A DNA stretch of 64,000 bases from Pseudomonas sp. PDNC002 (GTDB taxonomy: Bacteria > Pseudomonadota > Gammaproteobacteria > Pseudomonadales > Pseudomonadaceae). This document shows, piece after piece, positions 54,844-64,000 of this stretch. The position numbers were made by a program, and so were the translations under genes. The notes under the pieces are model-generated. The model had not been told where the DNA came from. It ran no database searches and worked only from the letters and a program-made list of their open reading frames with translations. Numbering within the stretch: position 1 is the first letter of the stretch; each line of letters opens with the position of its first letter. The stretch is taken from NCBI RefSeq assembly GCF_016919445.1, contig NZ_CP070356.1:1954001-2018000 (forward strand), read 5' to 3'.

Positions 54844-55320
54844 TTGAAGACCATCGCCCTGTTCGCCGACGTGCAGAACCTCTACTACACCGTGCGTCAG
54901 GCCTACGGCTGCCACTTCAACTATGCCGCCCTGTGGGCCGAGCTGAGCGCCCAGGGCACCATCGTCCAGGCCTACGCCTACGCCATCGACCGGGGCGATG
55001 CCCGGCAGCAGCAGTTCCAGCAGATCCTGCGCAAGCTCGGCTTCACCGTGAAGCTCAAGCCCTACATCCAGCGCGCCGACGGCTCGGCCAAGGGCGACTG
55101 GGACGTGGGCATCACCATCGACATCCTCGACGCCGCACCGAACGTGGACGAAGTCGTGCTGGCTTCCGGCGACGGTGACTTCGACCTGCTGCTCGACCGC
55201 GTCCGCGCCGGCGGTACCGATGCCACCGCCTACGGCGTGCCGGGCCTCACCGCCCAGGCGCTGATCCGCGCGGCCAGCCGCTACGTGCCCATCGAAGGCG
55301 CGCTGCTGCTGCGTTCCTGA
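54844..55320 (+). CDS. NYN-domain (LabA/PIN-like) protein
   Basis: A 158-residue protein starting with TTG, the only start that gives the family N-terminus M-K-T-I-A-L-F-A-D-V-Q-N-L-Y-Y. Acidic residues of the PIN-like nuclease site are in F-A-D-V-Q-N, G-D-W-D-V-G-I and L-A-S-G-D-G-D-F-D-L-L. Members are putative ribonucleases acting on structured RNA. It is 50 bases upstream of rhlE, in keeping with an RNA-related role. Confidence 0.88.
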   Translation: MKTIALFADVQNLYYTVRQAYGCHFNYAALWAELSAQGTIVQAYAYAIDRGDARQQQFQQILRKLGFTVKLKPYIQRADGSAKGDWDVGITIDILDAAPNVDEVVLASGDGDFDLLLDRVRAGGTDATAYGVPGLTAQALIRAASRYVPIEGALLLRS

Positions 55321-55370
55321 GCCTTGCGGCTACAATGCCGCCCATTCCGAATTCGTATTGCGAGCGCTCC

Positions 55371-56753
<1,383 letters not shown>

Positions 56754-56922
56754 GCCGTTAAGGCGCGCGCCTGCTTCATCGCGGTGCGCCGCCAAGGGCT
56801 GATTCGGGGCTGTCTCCAGGCTCGGCGGGGCCTTGCGGGGTGTGGCGCAAAAGCTGCATTTCCGTGTGGAATCCCGAACGCCTATAGTGTGCCCATCGCG
56901 CACACAACAAGAACGACAGCCC

Positions 56923-57741
56923 ATGCGCCACAAGGAACTCAAAGCCTGGACCGGCGGAGTCGCCCATCTGCTCTCGCTGGCCCCCGGTCGCCCGCGCCTG
57001 CTCGGCCTCAGCCAGTGGCTGCAGCAGGTCTGTGCGGTGGATAACTTCGTGCTCTTCGTCTACGAAGGCAACCACCGGCCGCTGGACCTGTTCGACACCT
57101 TCCCGGCCGACGTCCGTCACGTCTACGTCGAGGACTACCAGGTTGGCCCCTACCTGCTCGATCCCTTCTACCTCGCCTGTACCCGCCACCAGGCGCCGGG
57201 GCTGTGGCGCCTGCGACAGTTCGCGCCGGACCACTTCTACCTGGGCGAGTACTACCAGACCTACTACCAGCAGACCGGCCTGACCGAGGAGATCGCCTTC
57301 TTCGTCGACCTGGCCGACGGCGCCACCGCCGTGCTCTCGCTGATGCGCAAGGCCTCCAGCCCCGCCTACAGTCGCGACGAGATGCAACTGCTCGAATGCG
57401 CGCGGCCGGTGGTCGAGCAGGTGGTGCGCGAGGCCTGGGAGCTGCGCCGCGCGCAACCGCGCCCGGCGCAGGACCTGGACTACCAGATCCGCGAGGCCTT
57501 CGACCAGTTCGGCGCCCAGTTGCTCACGCCCCGCGAGCAGGAGATCGTCCAGCTGCTGCTGCGCGGCCACTCCAGCGCCTCGGTGGCCGAGCAGCTGGAT
57601 ATCAGCCCCGGCACGGTGAAGATCCATCGCAAGAACATCTACGCCAAGCTCGGCATCGGCAGCCAGTCGGAGCTGCTCGGGCTGTTCATCCGCGAGCTGG
57701 CGGGGCGCGATGCGGCGGGTGGGATGCGCGCGGTGGGGTGA
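56923..57741 (+). CDS. LuxR-family transcriptional regulator
   Basis: A 272-residue regulator with an N-terminal sensor-like region of no recognised type (W-T-G-G-V-A-H-L-L to about residue 190) and a C-terminal LuxR/GerE helix-turn-helix (L-T-P-R-E-Q-E-I-V-Q-L-L-L-R-G-H and G-T-V-K-I-H-R-K-N-I-Y-A-K-L). It has no receiver domain. It lies upstream of, and co-oriented with, the polyamine-type transporter and is its likely regulator. TATAGT at 56882 is a possible -10. Confidence 0.88.
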   Translation: MRHKELKAWTGGVAHLLSLAPGRPRLLGLSQWLQQVCAVDNFVLFVYEGNHRPLDLFDTFPADVRHVYVEDYQVGPYLLDPFYLACTRHQAPGLWRLRQFAPDHFYLGEYYQTYYQQTGLTEEIAFFVDLADGATAVLSLMRKASSPAYSRDEMQLLECARPVVEQVVREAWELRRAQPRPAQDLDYQIREAFDQFGAQLLTPREQEIVQLLLRGHSSASVAEQLDISPGTVKIHRKNIYAKLGIGSQSELLGLFIRELAGRDAAGGMRAVG

Positions 57742-57774
57742 GCAGACCTCCGGCGAAATCCGTGCCACGCTCTT

Positions 57775-57894
57775 CCCCTCACCCCAACCCTCTCCCAGAG
57801 GGAGAGGGGGCCGTCCGTGCCGGCTGAAGCAAAGGTTTCATCCTGCACCGAACGGTCCCCTCTCCCGCTCGCGGGAGAGGGTTAGGGTGAGGGG
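57775..57894 (+). repeat. Foldback intergenic element
   Basis: A well-preserved copy with both CCCTCTCCC/GGGAGAGGG hairpins and the ends CCCCTCACCCCAACCC and GGGTTAGGGTGAGGGG, which are perfect inverted repeats apart from one base pair. It starts 34 bases after the luxR stop. Confidence 0.92.
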
Positions 57895-58009
57895 CCTTTG
57901 ATCTGGTAGACACGATCCAATCCCGCCATCTATCCCCCGAGGGATATATACACCCCGAAAGCCCCATTGCTAGCGTGACCACCAACAAGAACAAGGTGGG
58001 AGCGCGGTG

Positions 58010-59125
58010 ATGGAAAGCGGTCAGGATGTCGATATCGAGTTCCGTAACGTGGTCAAACGCTACGGCAGCGTGCCGGCGGTCAACGGGCTGAGCTTCAAGG
58101 TGAAGCGCGGCGCTTTCCACTCCTTCCTCGGCAGCTCCGGCTGTGGCAAGACCACCACCCTACGGATGATCGCCGGCTTCGAGCAGCCCAGCGAGGGCGA
58201 GGTGCTGCTCGCCGGCCAGGCGGTGGCCGGGGTGCCGGCGCACCAGCGTGCGGTGAACATGGTGTTCCAGCACTACGCGCTGTTCCCGCACCTGACGGTG
58301 GCCGAAAACATCGCCTACGGCCTGCGCTACCGCACACCACGCCCGGACCGCGCGCAGCAGCGCCGGATGGCCGACGAAGCGCTGGAGATGGTGCGCCTGT
58401 CCGGCTTCGGCACGCGCAAGCCCCACGAGCTTTCCGGCGGCCAGCAACAGCGCGTGGCGCTGGCCCGCGCGCTGGTGAACAAGCCCACCGTGCTGCTGCT
58501 CGACGAGCCGCTGGCGGCACTCGACCGCAAGCTGCGCAAGGAGATGCAGTCCGAGCTGCTGCGCCTGCAGCGCGAGGTCGGCATTACCTTCGTGCTGGTC
58601 ACCCATGACCAGGAAGAAGCGCTGTCCATGAGCGACAGCATCAGCATCATGAAGGACGGCCTGATCATCCAGACCGCTACGCCCGAGGCGCTCTACGAGA
58701 CCCCGGCGAGCCGCTACGTGGCCGACTTCATCGGCGAGTCCAATCTCTTCGCTGGCACCGTGCGCCGCCTCGACTCTGGCCGCGTGGTGCTGGGCACCCC
58801 GGCCGGGCTGGAACTGAGCAGCCCGCCGACACCCACTGGCCCCTCGCTCTCGCCCCAGGCCGAAGGCTGCATCGCCGTGCGCCCCGAGCTGGTCGGTATT
58901 GCCGCCGCCGATTCGGAGCTGCAGCGCGATGTGCGCCTGAAGGGCCGGGTCGAGGACCGCATCTACCTGGGCAATCTCACCGAATACCGCGTGCGCACCG
59001 ATGCCTTCGGCATCGTCTGCGTGCGCGTGCCGCGCAAGGCCGGCGGCGAGGCGGAAGCCTTCGAGCACGGCGCGCCGGTGCAGGTCGGCTGGAACCAGGC
59101 CAGCGGCCTGGCCATGGCGCTCTGA
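58010..59125 (+). CDS. ABC transporter ATP-binding protein, PotA-like
   Basis: A 371-residue ATPase of a spermidine/putrescine-type importer. Walker A is G-S-S-G-C-G-K-T-T (41-49), the signature is L-S-G-G-Q-Q-Q-R, Walker B is V-L-L-L-D-E-P and the H-loop is L-V-T-H-D. A C-terminal TOBE domain (about 280-371) is present. Start ATG at 58010 follows GGTGGGAG; GTG at 58007 is equally close. It is the first gene of the ATPase, binding protein, permease, permease, dehydrogenase operon. Confidence 0.93.
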   Translation: MESGQDVDIEFRNVVKRYGSVPAVNGLSFKVKRGAFHSFLGSSGCGKTTTLRMIAGFEQPSEGEVLLAGQAVAGVPAHQRAVNMVFQHYALFPHLTVAENIAYGLRYRTPRPDRAQQRRMADEALEMVRLSGFGTRKPHELSGGQQQRVALARALVNKPTVLLLDEPLAALDRKLRKEMQSELLRLQREVGITFVLVTHDQEEALSMSDSISIMKDGLIIQTATPEALYETPASRYVADFIGESNLFAGTVRRLDSGRVVLGTPAGLELSSPPTPTGPSLSPQAEGCIAVRPELVGIAAADSELQRDVRLKGRVEDRIYLGNLTEYRVRTDAFGIVCVRVPRKAGGEAEAFEHGAPVQVGWNQASGLAMAL

Positions 59126-59185
59126 ACCGGGCTCAGCCCGACGATCCAACCATAACGACAATCAGCAGATAGGCGGGGAGTGACG

Positions 59186-60328
59186 ATGGACAAGAAGAGC
59201 TTCATCAAGACGATGCGCAGCTGGGAAAACGGCTCCATCACGCGACGCGACTTTCTCGGCAAGACCGGTCTCGGCCTGGCGATGGCCGTGGTCGCCGCCA
59301 ACACTCCCGGCCTGCTGACCGGCAAGGCCTACGCGGCCGAGGGCAGCAACATCGGCGACCGCCTGGCCCTGGCCACCTGGCCGAATTACCACAGCCAGGA
59401 GAACTTCGACGCCTTCGCCAAGGCCACCGGCGCGCGGGTGCAGATGAACGTATTCGGCTCCAACGAGGAGATGCTCGCCAAGCTGCAGGCCGGCGGCAGC
59501 GGCTGGGACGTCTTCGTGCCGACCAACTACACCATCAGCACCTACGTGCAGCTCGGGCTGATCGAGCCGCTGGACCTGTCGCGCATCCCCAACTTCGACC
59601 CCAAGGCCTTCGAGGAACGCTTCATGGCCCAAGGCACGGTGGATGGCAAGGTCTACGCGGTGCCGAAGAACTGGGGCACCACCGGCATCGTCTACGATGC
59701 CAGCAAGGTCAAGGGCAGCCCGGATTCCTGGAAGCAGTTCTGGGACCTGACGCTGACTAGCGCCTCGGGCCGCACCATCGTCCACGACTACCAGCTCACT
59801 GCCATCGGCAACGCGCTCAAGTATTACGGCTACAGCTTCAACTCGCTGGACCCGAAGGAACTGGCCGAGGCCGAGAAGCTGCTGATCCAGGCCAAGCCGC
59901 ACCTGTTCGCGATCAACTCCGACATCCAGCCCTCGCTGCGCAACGGCGACGCCTGGATGGCCATGGCCTGGACCGGCGACGCCTCGCAGCTGCACCGCGA
60001 CAACCCGGACATGACCTTCGTGCTGGGCAAGGAAGGCGGCGAAATCTGGAGCGACTTCTTCGCCATTCCCAAGAGCGCCGAGCATCGCGACGCGGCCTAC
60101 GCGTTCATCAACTACCTGCTCGATCCGCAGCACAACAAGCTGGAGGTGCTCTCCCACGGCTACCCGAGCGGGGACAAGCGTGTCGATGCGCTGCTCTCCA
60201 AGGAAATGCTCGACGACCCGATCATGTACCCGGCGGCCGAGCGTCTGTCGCCGCTGGAGTTCGGCGCCGCGGCGACCCTCACCAGCCCGGCGCGCGCCGA
60301 ACTGATGGCGCGGTTCAAGGCGGCGTGA
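59186..60328 (+). CDS. Polyamine-type periplasmic binding protein with Tat signal
   Basis: A 380-residue extracellular solute-binding protein of the PotD/PotF family. The N-terminus carries a twin-arginine motif (I-T-R-R-D-F-L-G-K, about residues 20-28), a hydrophobic core and cleavage near A-Y-A-A-E. The mature protein starts L-A-L-A-T-W-P-N-Y, and the hinge segments S-G-W-D-V-F-V-P-T-N-Y and V-Y-A-V-P-K-N-W-G-T are typical. The ligand is probably a polyamine or related diamine, but it cannot be fixed by eye. ATG at 59186 follows GCGGGGAG. Confidence 0.92.
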   Translation: MDKKSFIKTMRSWENGSITRRDFLGKTGLGLAMAVVAANTPGLLTGKAYAAEGSNIGDRLALATWPNYHSQENFDAFAKATGARVQMNVFGSNEEMLAKLQAGGSGWDVFVPTNYTISTYVQLGLIEPLDLSRIPNFDPKAFEERFMAQGTVDGKVYAVPKNWGTTGIVYDASKVKGSPDSWKQFWDLTLTSASGRTIVHDYQLTAIGNALKYYGYSFNSLDPKELAEAEKLLIQAKPHLFAINSDIQPSLRNGDAWMAMAWTGDASQLHRDNPDMTFVLGKEGGEIWSDFFAIPKSAEHRDAAYAFINYLLDPQHNKLEVLSHGYPSGDKRVDALLSKEMLDDPIMYPAAERLSPLEFGAAATLTSPARAELMARFKAA

Positions 60329-60357
60329 GGAACGTTGTCATCGTGAGCGCGGGAGAT

Positions 60358-60389
60358 GGCGGATAACGCTCCGGCGTTATTCGCCCTAC
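60358..60389. repeat. GGCGGATAACG-type palindrome inside the transporter operon
   Basis: GGCGGATAACGC and GCGTTATTCGCC form a hairpin in the 94-base gap between the binding protein and the first permease. It could stabilise the upstream mRNA and so raise binding-protein levels. Confidence 0.7.
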
Positions 60390-60422
60390 CGCAACGGCAT
60401 GCCCATGCCCAAGGATTCGAAC

Positions 60423-61334
60423 ATGAACATCGCTGTCAGCGCCCCGTTGCCGCAGACCCAGGCGACGCCCACGGCCTCGCGTGCGAAAAGCCTCGGCCGG
60501 CGCGTCACGCTCCTGCTGCTCCTGCCGTCCACCCTGTGGTTCCTGCTATTGCTGCTGATGCCGCTGGTGATCATCCTGGTCTTCAGCTTTGGCGAACGCA
60601 GCGCCGTGGGCGGCTACGGCGGCGGGCTGACGCTGGAGAACTACCTGAACCTCGGTTCCCGCGCCCAGGCCTTCTGGAACACCCTGACCCTGGCGCCGCT
60701 GGGCACCCTGGCCTGCCTGCTGGCGGCCTACCCGCTGGCCTACTTCCTGGCGGTGAAGGTGCGACGCAATAAGTCGCTGCTGCTCACGCTGGTCATCGTG
60801 CCGTTCTGGACCAGCTTCCTGATCCGCACCTACGCCTGGATCTTCATCCTCAGCGGGCGCGGCATTCCCGCGCTGCTGGAGAGCTTCGGCATCGCCGACG
60901 TGCGTCTGATCAACACGCCCTACGCGGTGCTGATCGGCATCGTCTACGGCTACCTGCCGCTGATGGTGTTCCCCATCTATGTGACCCTGGAGAAGCTCGA
61001 CAAGCGCCTGCTGGAAGCCTCCGGCGACCTCGGCGCGAGCGCCTTCGAGACCTTCCGCCGGATCACCCTGCCGCTCTCCGCGCCGGGGGTGATCACCGGG
61101 GTGATGCTGGTGTTCATCCTGCTCATGGGCGAGTTCCTGATCCCGGCGATCCTCGGCGGCGGCAAGGTGTTCTTCGTTGGCAACGCGCTGGTCGACCTGT
61201 TCCTGCAATCGCGCAACTGGCCGTTCGGCAGCGCGGTGGCGATGACCCTGGTGGCGATGATGCTGGTGATCATCGGTGTCTACCTGAAACTCGTGGCCCG
61301 CTATGGCGGCTCGCGCAACGACGGGGTGCTCTGA
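60423..61334 (+). CDS. ABC transporter permease, PotB-like
   Basis: A 303-residue inner-membrane permease with six predicted membrane segments. The cytoplasmic EAA loop reads E-A-S-G-D-L-G-A-S-A-F-E-T-F-R-R-I-T-L-P. ATG at 60423 is preferred because AAGGA lies 7 bases upstream; in-frame ATGs at 60399 and 60405 lack such a site. It is one base from the second permease gene. Confidence 0.93.
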   Translation: MNIAVSAPLPQTQATPTASRAKSLGRRVTLLLLLPSTLWFLLLLLMPLVIILVFSFGERSAVGGYGGGLTLENYLNLGSRAQAFWNTLTLAPLGTLACLLAAYPLAYFLAVKVRRNKSLLLTLVIVPFWTSFLIRTYAWIFILSGRGIPALLESFGIADVRLINTPYAVLIGIVYGYLPLMVFPIYVTLEKLDKRLLEASGDLGASAFETFRRITLPLSAPGVITGVMLVFILLMGEFLIPAILGGGKVFFVGNALVDLFLQSRNWPFGSAVAMTLVAMMLVIIGVYLKLVARYGGSRNDGVL

Positions 61335-61335
61335 C

Positions 61336-62154
61336 ATGTGGCTGCGCAGTTACTCCACCTCGGTCTACCTGTTCCTCTACGCGCCCATCGCGCTGATCAT
61401 GCTCTTCGCCTTCAACGCCGGGCGCAGCGGGCTGAGCTTCCAGTGCTGCTCGGTGCAGTGGTTCGGCCGCGCCTTCGGCAACCCGTTCATCATGGAAGCC
61501 CTGGGCAACAGCGCGCTGATCGCCTTCTGCTCGGCGCTGATCGCCACGCTGTTCGGCACCCTCGCAGTGTTCGGCCTGCAGCGGGTCGGCAAGCGCGTGC
61601 GCCTGCTGTTCGACGCGCTGACCTACTGCGCGATCATCGTGCCGGGTATCGTCATCGGCATCGCCACGCTGATCGCCTTCATCACCCTGTTCGACGTGGT
61701 GAACCCGCTGCTGGCGCTGCTGGATATCGGCCTGCCGAAACTCAACATGGGCTTCGGCACCGTCGTGGCGGCGCATTCGCTGTTCACCATGGCGCTGGTG
61801 ATGGTGATCGTCCGCACCCGCGTCGAGGCGATGGACAAGTCGCTGCTGGAAGCCTCCGCCGACCTCTACGCGCCGCCGCTGGACACCTTCTGGCGCGTGA
61901 CCCTGCCGCAGATCGCCCCGGCGATCCTGGCCGGCTTCCTGCTGGCGTTCACCTTCAGCTTCGACGACTTCATCATCGCCTTCTTCGTCGCCGGCTCGGA
62001 AACCACGCTGCCGATCTACATCTTCTCGTCGATCCGTCGCGGTATCACGCCCGAGATCAACGCCATCTCCACGGTGATCATCTGCGCCTCGCTGGCGCTG
62101 CTGTTCACCTCCCGCTACCTGCAGAACCGCCGCACCGGCGTTCAGGCCGCCTGA
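61336..62154 (+). CDS. ABC transporter permease, PotC-like
   Basis: A 272-residue permease, partner of the preceding one. The EAA loop reads E-A-S-A-D-L-Y-A-P-P-L-D-T-F-W-R-V-T-L-P and the F-S-F-D-D-F-I-I-A-F-F-V motif of PotC-type proteins follows. The start at 61336 comes one base after the upstream stop, implying coupled translation. Confidence 0.93.
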   Translation: MWLRSYSTSVYLFLYAPIALIMLFAFNAGRSGLSFQCCSVQWFGRAFGNPFIMEALGNSALIAFCSALIATLFGTLAVFGLQRVGKRVRLLFDALTYCAIIVPGIVIGIATLIAFITLFDVVNPLLALLDIGLPKLNMGFGTVVAAHSLFTMALVMVIVRTRVEAMDKSLLEASADLYAPPLDTFWRVTLPQIAPAILAGFLLAFTFSFDDFIIAFFVAGSETTLPIYIFSSIRRGITPEINAISTVIICASLALLFTSRYLQNRRTGVQAA

Positions 62155-62179
62155 GGGCCGACTTCAAGGAGACTCGAGG

Positions 62180-63655
62180 ATGCGCGACCAGCTCTACATC
62201 AACGGGCAGTGGGTCAGGCCGGACCTGGGCGGCCGTTTCACCAGCTTCGACCCGGCCACCGGCCAGCCGCTGCGCGAAGTACCGGCGGCCACCGAGGAAG
62301 ACGTCGACCATGCCGTGCGCGCGGCGCGTACCGCGTTCAATCGTGGCTGGGGGCAGAGCCGCGGCGCCGAGCGCGCGGAGTGGCTGGAGGCGCTGGCCGG
62401 GGAGCTGGAACGCAACCAGGATTCGCTGGCCGAACTGGAAGTGCGCGACAACGGCAAGCCGCTGCCCGAGGCGCAATGGGACGTGGCCGACGCCATCGGC
62501 TGTTTCCGCTATTACGCCGATCTGGCGCGGGAGCTGGACGAGCGCCAGGACCAGACTCTGCCACTGCCCGACGAACGCTTCCGCTGCCGTATCCGCCAGG
62601 AGCCGGTGGGCGTGGCGGGGCAGATCATCCCCTGGAACTACCCGCTGCTGATGGCGGCGTGGAAGGTCGCGCCGGCCCTGGCAGCGGGCGCCACCTGCGT
62701 GCTCAAGCCATCCGAGCTGACGCCGCTGAGCGCCCTGGAACTGGCCGCCGCGGCGGACGCGATCGGGCTGCCGGCCGGCGTGCTGAACGTGCTGCCGGGG
62801 CTGGGCGCGGAGGCTGGTGGGCCGCTGAGCCAGCATCCCGGCGTGGACAAGCTGGCCTTCACCGGCAGCGTGCCAACCGGCTCGCGGATCATGTCGGCGG
62901 CAGCCCAGGACATCAAGAACGTCAGCCTGGAGCTGGGCGGCAAGTCGGCCTTCATCGTCTTCGACGACAGCGATATCGAGGCGGCGGTGGAATGGATTCT
63001 CTTCGGCATCTTCTGGAACCAGGGTCAGGTGTGCAGCGCCACCTCGCGCCTGCTGGTGCAGGAGGGCATCGCCCCGCGCCTGATCGAGCGTCTGGTGGAA
63101 GCGACCCGCGCCATCACCATCGGCAACGGCATGGAACCGGGCGTGCTGCTCGGCCCGCTGGTCAGCCAGGGGCAGCACGAGAAGGTGCTCGGTTTCGTCG
63201 ACAAGGGCCGCGCTAGCGGCGCCCGCCTGCTCACCGGCGGCAAGCGTCCGGCGGGGCTGGAGCAGGGCTGGTTCATGGAGCCGGCGATCTTCGACGAGCC
63301 GGCCGAGGACGCGCTGATCTGGCGCGAGGAAATCTTCGGCCCGGTGCTCTGCGTGAAGCGCTTCAAGACCGAGGCCGAGGCCCTGCGCCTGGCCAACGAC
63401 AGCCGCTTCGGCCTGGCCGGCGCGGTGATGTCGGGCGACCCGCAGCGTGCCGCGCGGGTAGCGGATGGGCTGCGGGCGGGGATCGTCTGGGTGAACTGCT
63501 CGCAACCCACCTTCACCCAGGCGCCCTGGGGCGGCATGAAGCACAGCGGCATCGGCCGCGAGCTGGGCGTGTGGGGGCTGGAGAACTACCTGGAGGTGAA
63601 GCAGGTGACGGAGTACGTCTCGGATCAGCCGTGGGGGTGGTACCTGAAGGGCTGA
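62180..63655 (+). CDS. NAD(P)+-dependent aldehyde dehydrogenase, betaine/aminoaldehyde type
   Basis: A 491-residue aldehyde dehydrogenase. The catalytic residues are Asn153 (P-W-N-Y), Glu251 (L-E-L-G-G-K-S) and Cys285 (G-Q-V-C-S-A). A close relation to betaine-aldehyde and aminobutyraldehyde dehydrogenases is suggested by F-W-N-Q-G-Q-V-C-S-A-T-S-R. In this operon it probably oxidises the aminoaldehyde formed from the imported polyamine, but no amine oxidase or transaminase is in the window. It starts 25 bases after the permease gene. Confidence 0.93.
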   Translation: MRDQLYINGQWVRPDLGGRFTSFDPATGQPLREVPAATEEDVDHAVRAARTAFNRGWGQSRGAERAEWLEALAGELERNQDSLAELEVRDNGKPLPEAQWDVADAIGCFRYYADLARELDERQDQTLPLPDERFRCRIRQEPVGVAGQIIPWNYPLLMAAWKVAPALAAGATCVLKPSELTPLSALELAAAADAIGLPAGVLNVLPGLGAEAGGPLSQHPGVDKLAFTGSVPTGSRIMSAAAQDIKNVSLELGGKSAFIVFDDSDIEAAVEWILFGIFWNQGQVCSATSRLLVQEGIAPRLIERLVEATRAITIGNGMEPGVLLGPLVSQGQHEKVLGFVDKGRASGARLLTGGKRPAGLEQGWFMEPAIFDEPAEDALIWREEIFGPVLCVKRFKTEAEALRLANDSRFGLAGAVMSGDPQRAARVADGLRAGIVWVNCSQPTFTQAPWGGMKHSGIGRELGVWGLENYLEVKQVTEYVSDQPWGWYLKG

Positions 63656-63736
63656 GGGTTTGTTGGTGGCAAACCTTCCTTGCGCGCTGTTGCAGGAGCA
63701 ACTGTCTTCTTCGGGCTGGGTCCGTGCCACTGAATT

Positions 63737-63869
63737 CCCCTCACCCCAGCCCTGGCTGCGCGCCCCGCTCCTGAGGGAGAGGGAGCCGCCCGTGCCGGCT
63801 GACGCCAAGGTTTCATCCTGCACCGGCCGGTCCCCTCTCCCGCTTGCGGGAGAGGGTTAGGGTGAGGGG
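63737..63869 (+). repeat. Foldback intergenic element
   Basis: The ends CCCCTCACCCCAGCCC and GGGTTAGGGTGAGGGG are intact. The first inner hairpin is longer than usual (GGCTGCGCGCCCCGCTCC insert). The upstream GCAACTGTCTTCTTCGGG and downstream CTCTTGATCTTGT flanks match those of the tandem array at 48835. It starts 81 bases after the dehydrogenase stop. Confidence 0.9.
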
Positions 63870-63901
63870 CTCTTGATCTTGTAATAGCGGGCTCCCGCGC
63901 T

Positions 63902-64000
63902 TCAATCGAGGTTATGCCCGATCCGCCAAAGCACGCCGCTCGGGTCGTGCAGGGTGAAGTCGCGCATCTTCCACGGCTGGTCTTCCAGTGCGCCAAGGCG
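63902..64000 (-). CDS. VOC-family protein, C-terminal end only
   Basis: The last 32 codons of a minus-strand gene that continues beyond the window. The peptide contains P-W-K-M-R-D-F-T-L-H-D-P-S-G-V-L-W-R-I-G, the closing strand pair of a glyoxalase/bleomycin-resistance (VOC) domain. Confidence 0.75.
   Translation of the reverse strand, partial: RLGALEDQPWKMRDFTLHDPSGVLWRIGHNLD

Overview
The window reads as the chromosome of a GC-rich gammaproteobacterium of the genus Pseudomonas, in the aeruginosa/citronellolis/nitroreducens neighbourhood. The reasons are gene order and content: leuS, YbeL-type protein, DUF218 protein, lnt, corC, ybeY, phoH, miaB, hemL, thiE, thiD, a LadS-type hybrid kinase, tetR-aidB, amn, rluE, an Lrp-type regulator, a CDF transporter and hrpB. 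From memory this matches the order of the PA3987 to PA3961 stretch of P. aeruginosa PAO1. No rRNA, tRNA, phage or transposase gene was found.

Layout. 1-16977 is conserved housekeeping: leucyl-tRNA synthetase (its 3' end lies outside the window), envelope biogenesis (ElyC-like, Lnt), the corC-ybeY-phoH-miaB RNA-maturation cluster, and haem and thiamine synthesis (hemL, thiE, thiD), closed by the LadS-like kinase. 17150-33896 is a catabolic island of about 17 kb that separates ladS from tetR-aidB. It holds a class IV branched-chain aminotransferase (ilvE), an IclR regulator, and a co-directional operon. The operon encodes a Cys-less DUF35 protein, a thiolase-fold protein lacking both thiolase cysteines, an ADP-forming-type acyl-CoA ligase, a MaoC hydratase, an MFS carrier, a PaaI thioesterase, two acyl-CoA dehydrogenases, an enoyl-CoA hydratase, an SDR and an NMO-type flavoprotein, followed by an OprD porin and an MmgE/PrpD protein. 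Together they look like uptake, CoA activation, dehydrogenation, hydration, oxidation and a terminal carbon-carbon cleavage that may be retro-aldol rather than thiolytic. The substrate is not evident. 34017-36331 is tetR-aidB, followed at once by a small type I-E CRISPR array (four repeats, three spacers) with no cas gene in the window.

36740-48816 returns to backbone: purine and deoxyribose salvage (amn, deoC), a SEC-C protein, an MBL-fold hydrolase, rluE, an Lrp regulator, a possible structured RNA ending in a strong terminator, a Pro/Gly/Asn-rich exported protein, CDF transporter, DinB protein, lipoprotein and hrpB. 49443-57741 holds a periplasmic binding protein, an EEP-family protein, an SDR, a VOC protein, a YciC-type membrane protein, DUF2076, a NYN-domain protein, rhlE and a LuxR-type regulator. 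58010-63655 is a polyamine-type ABC transporter (ATPase, Tat-exported binding protein, two permeases) with an aldehyde dehydrogenase, probably controlled by the LuxR-type protein. A VOC gene is cut by the right edge.

Repeats are a feature of the window. A foldback element with CCCCTCACCCC-type ends occurs at six loci (eight copies, three of them in tandem at 48835-49337). Every copy has the same orientation and lies just 3' of a plus-strand gene. GTAGGAGCGG-type REP palindromes and a second GGCGGATAACG-type palindrome fill most other long gaps.
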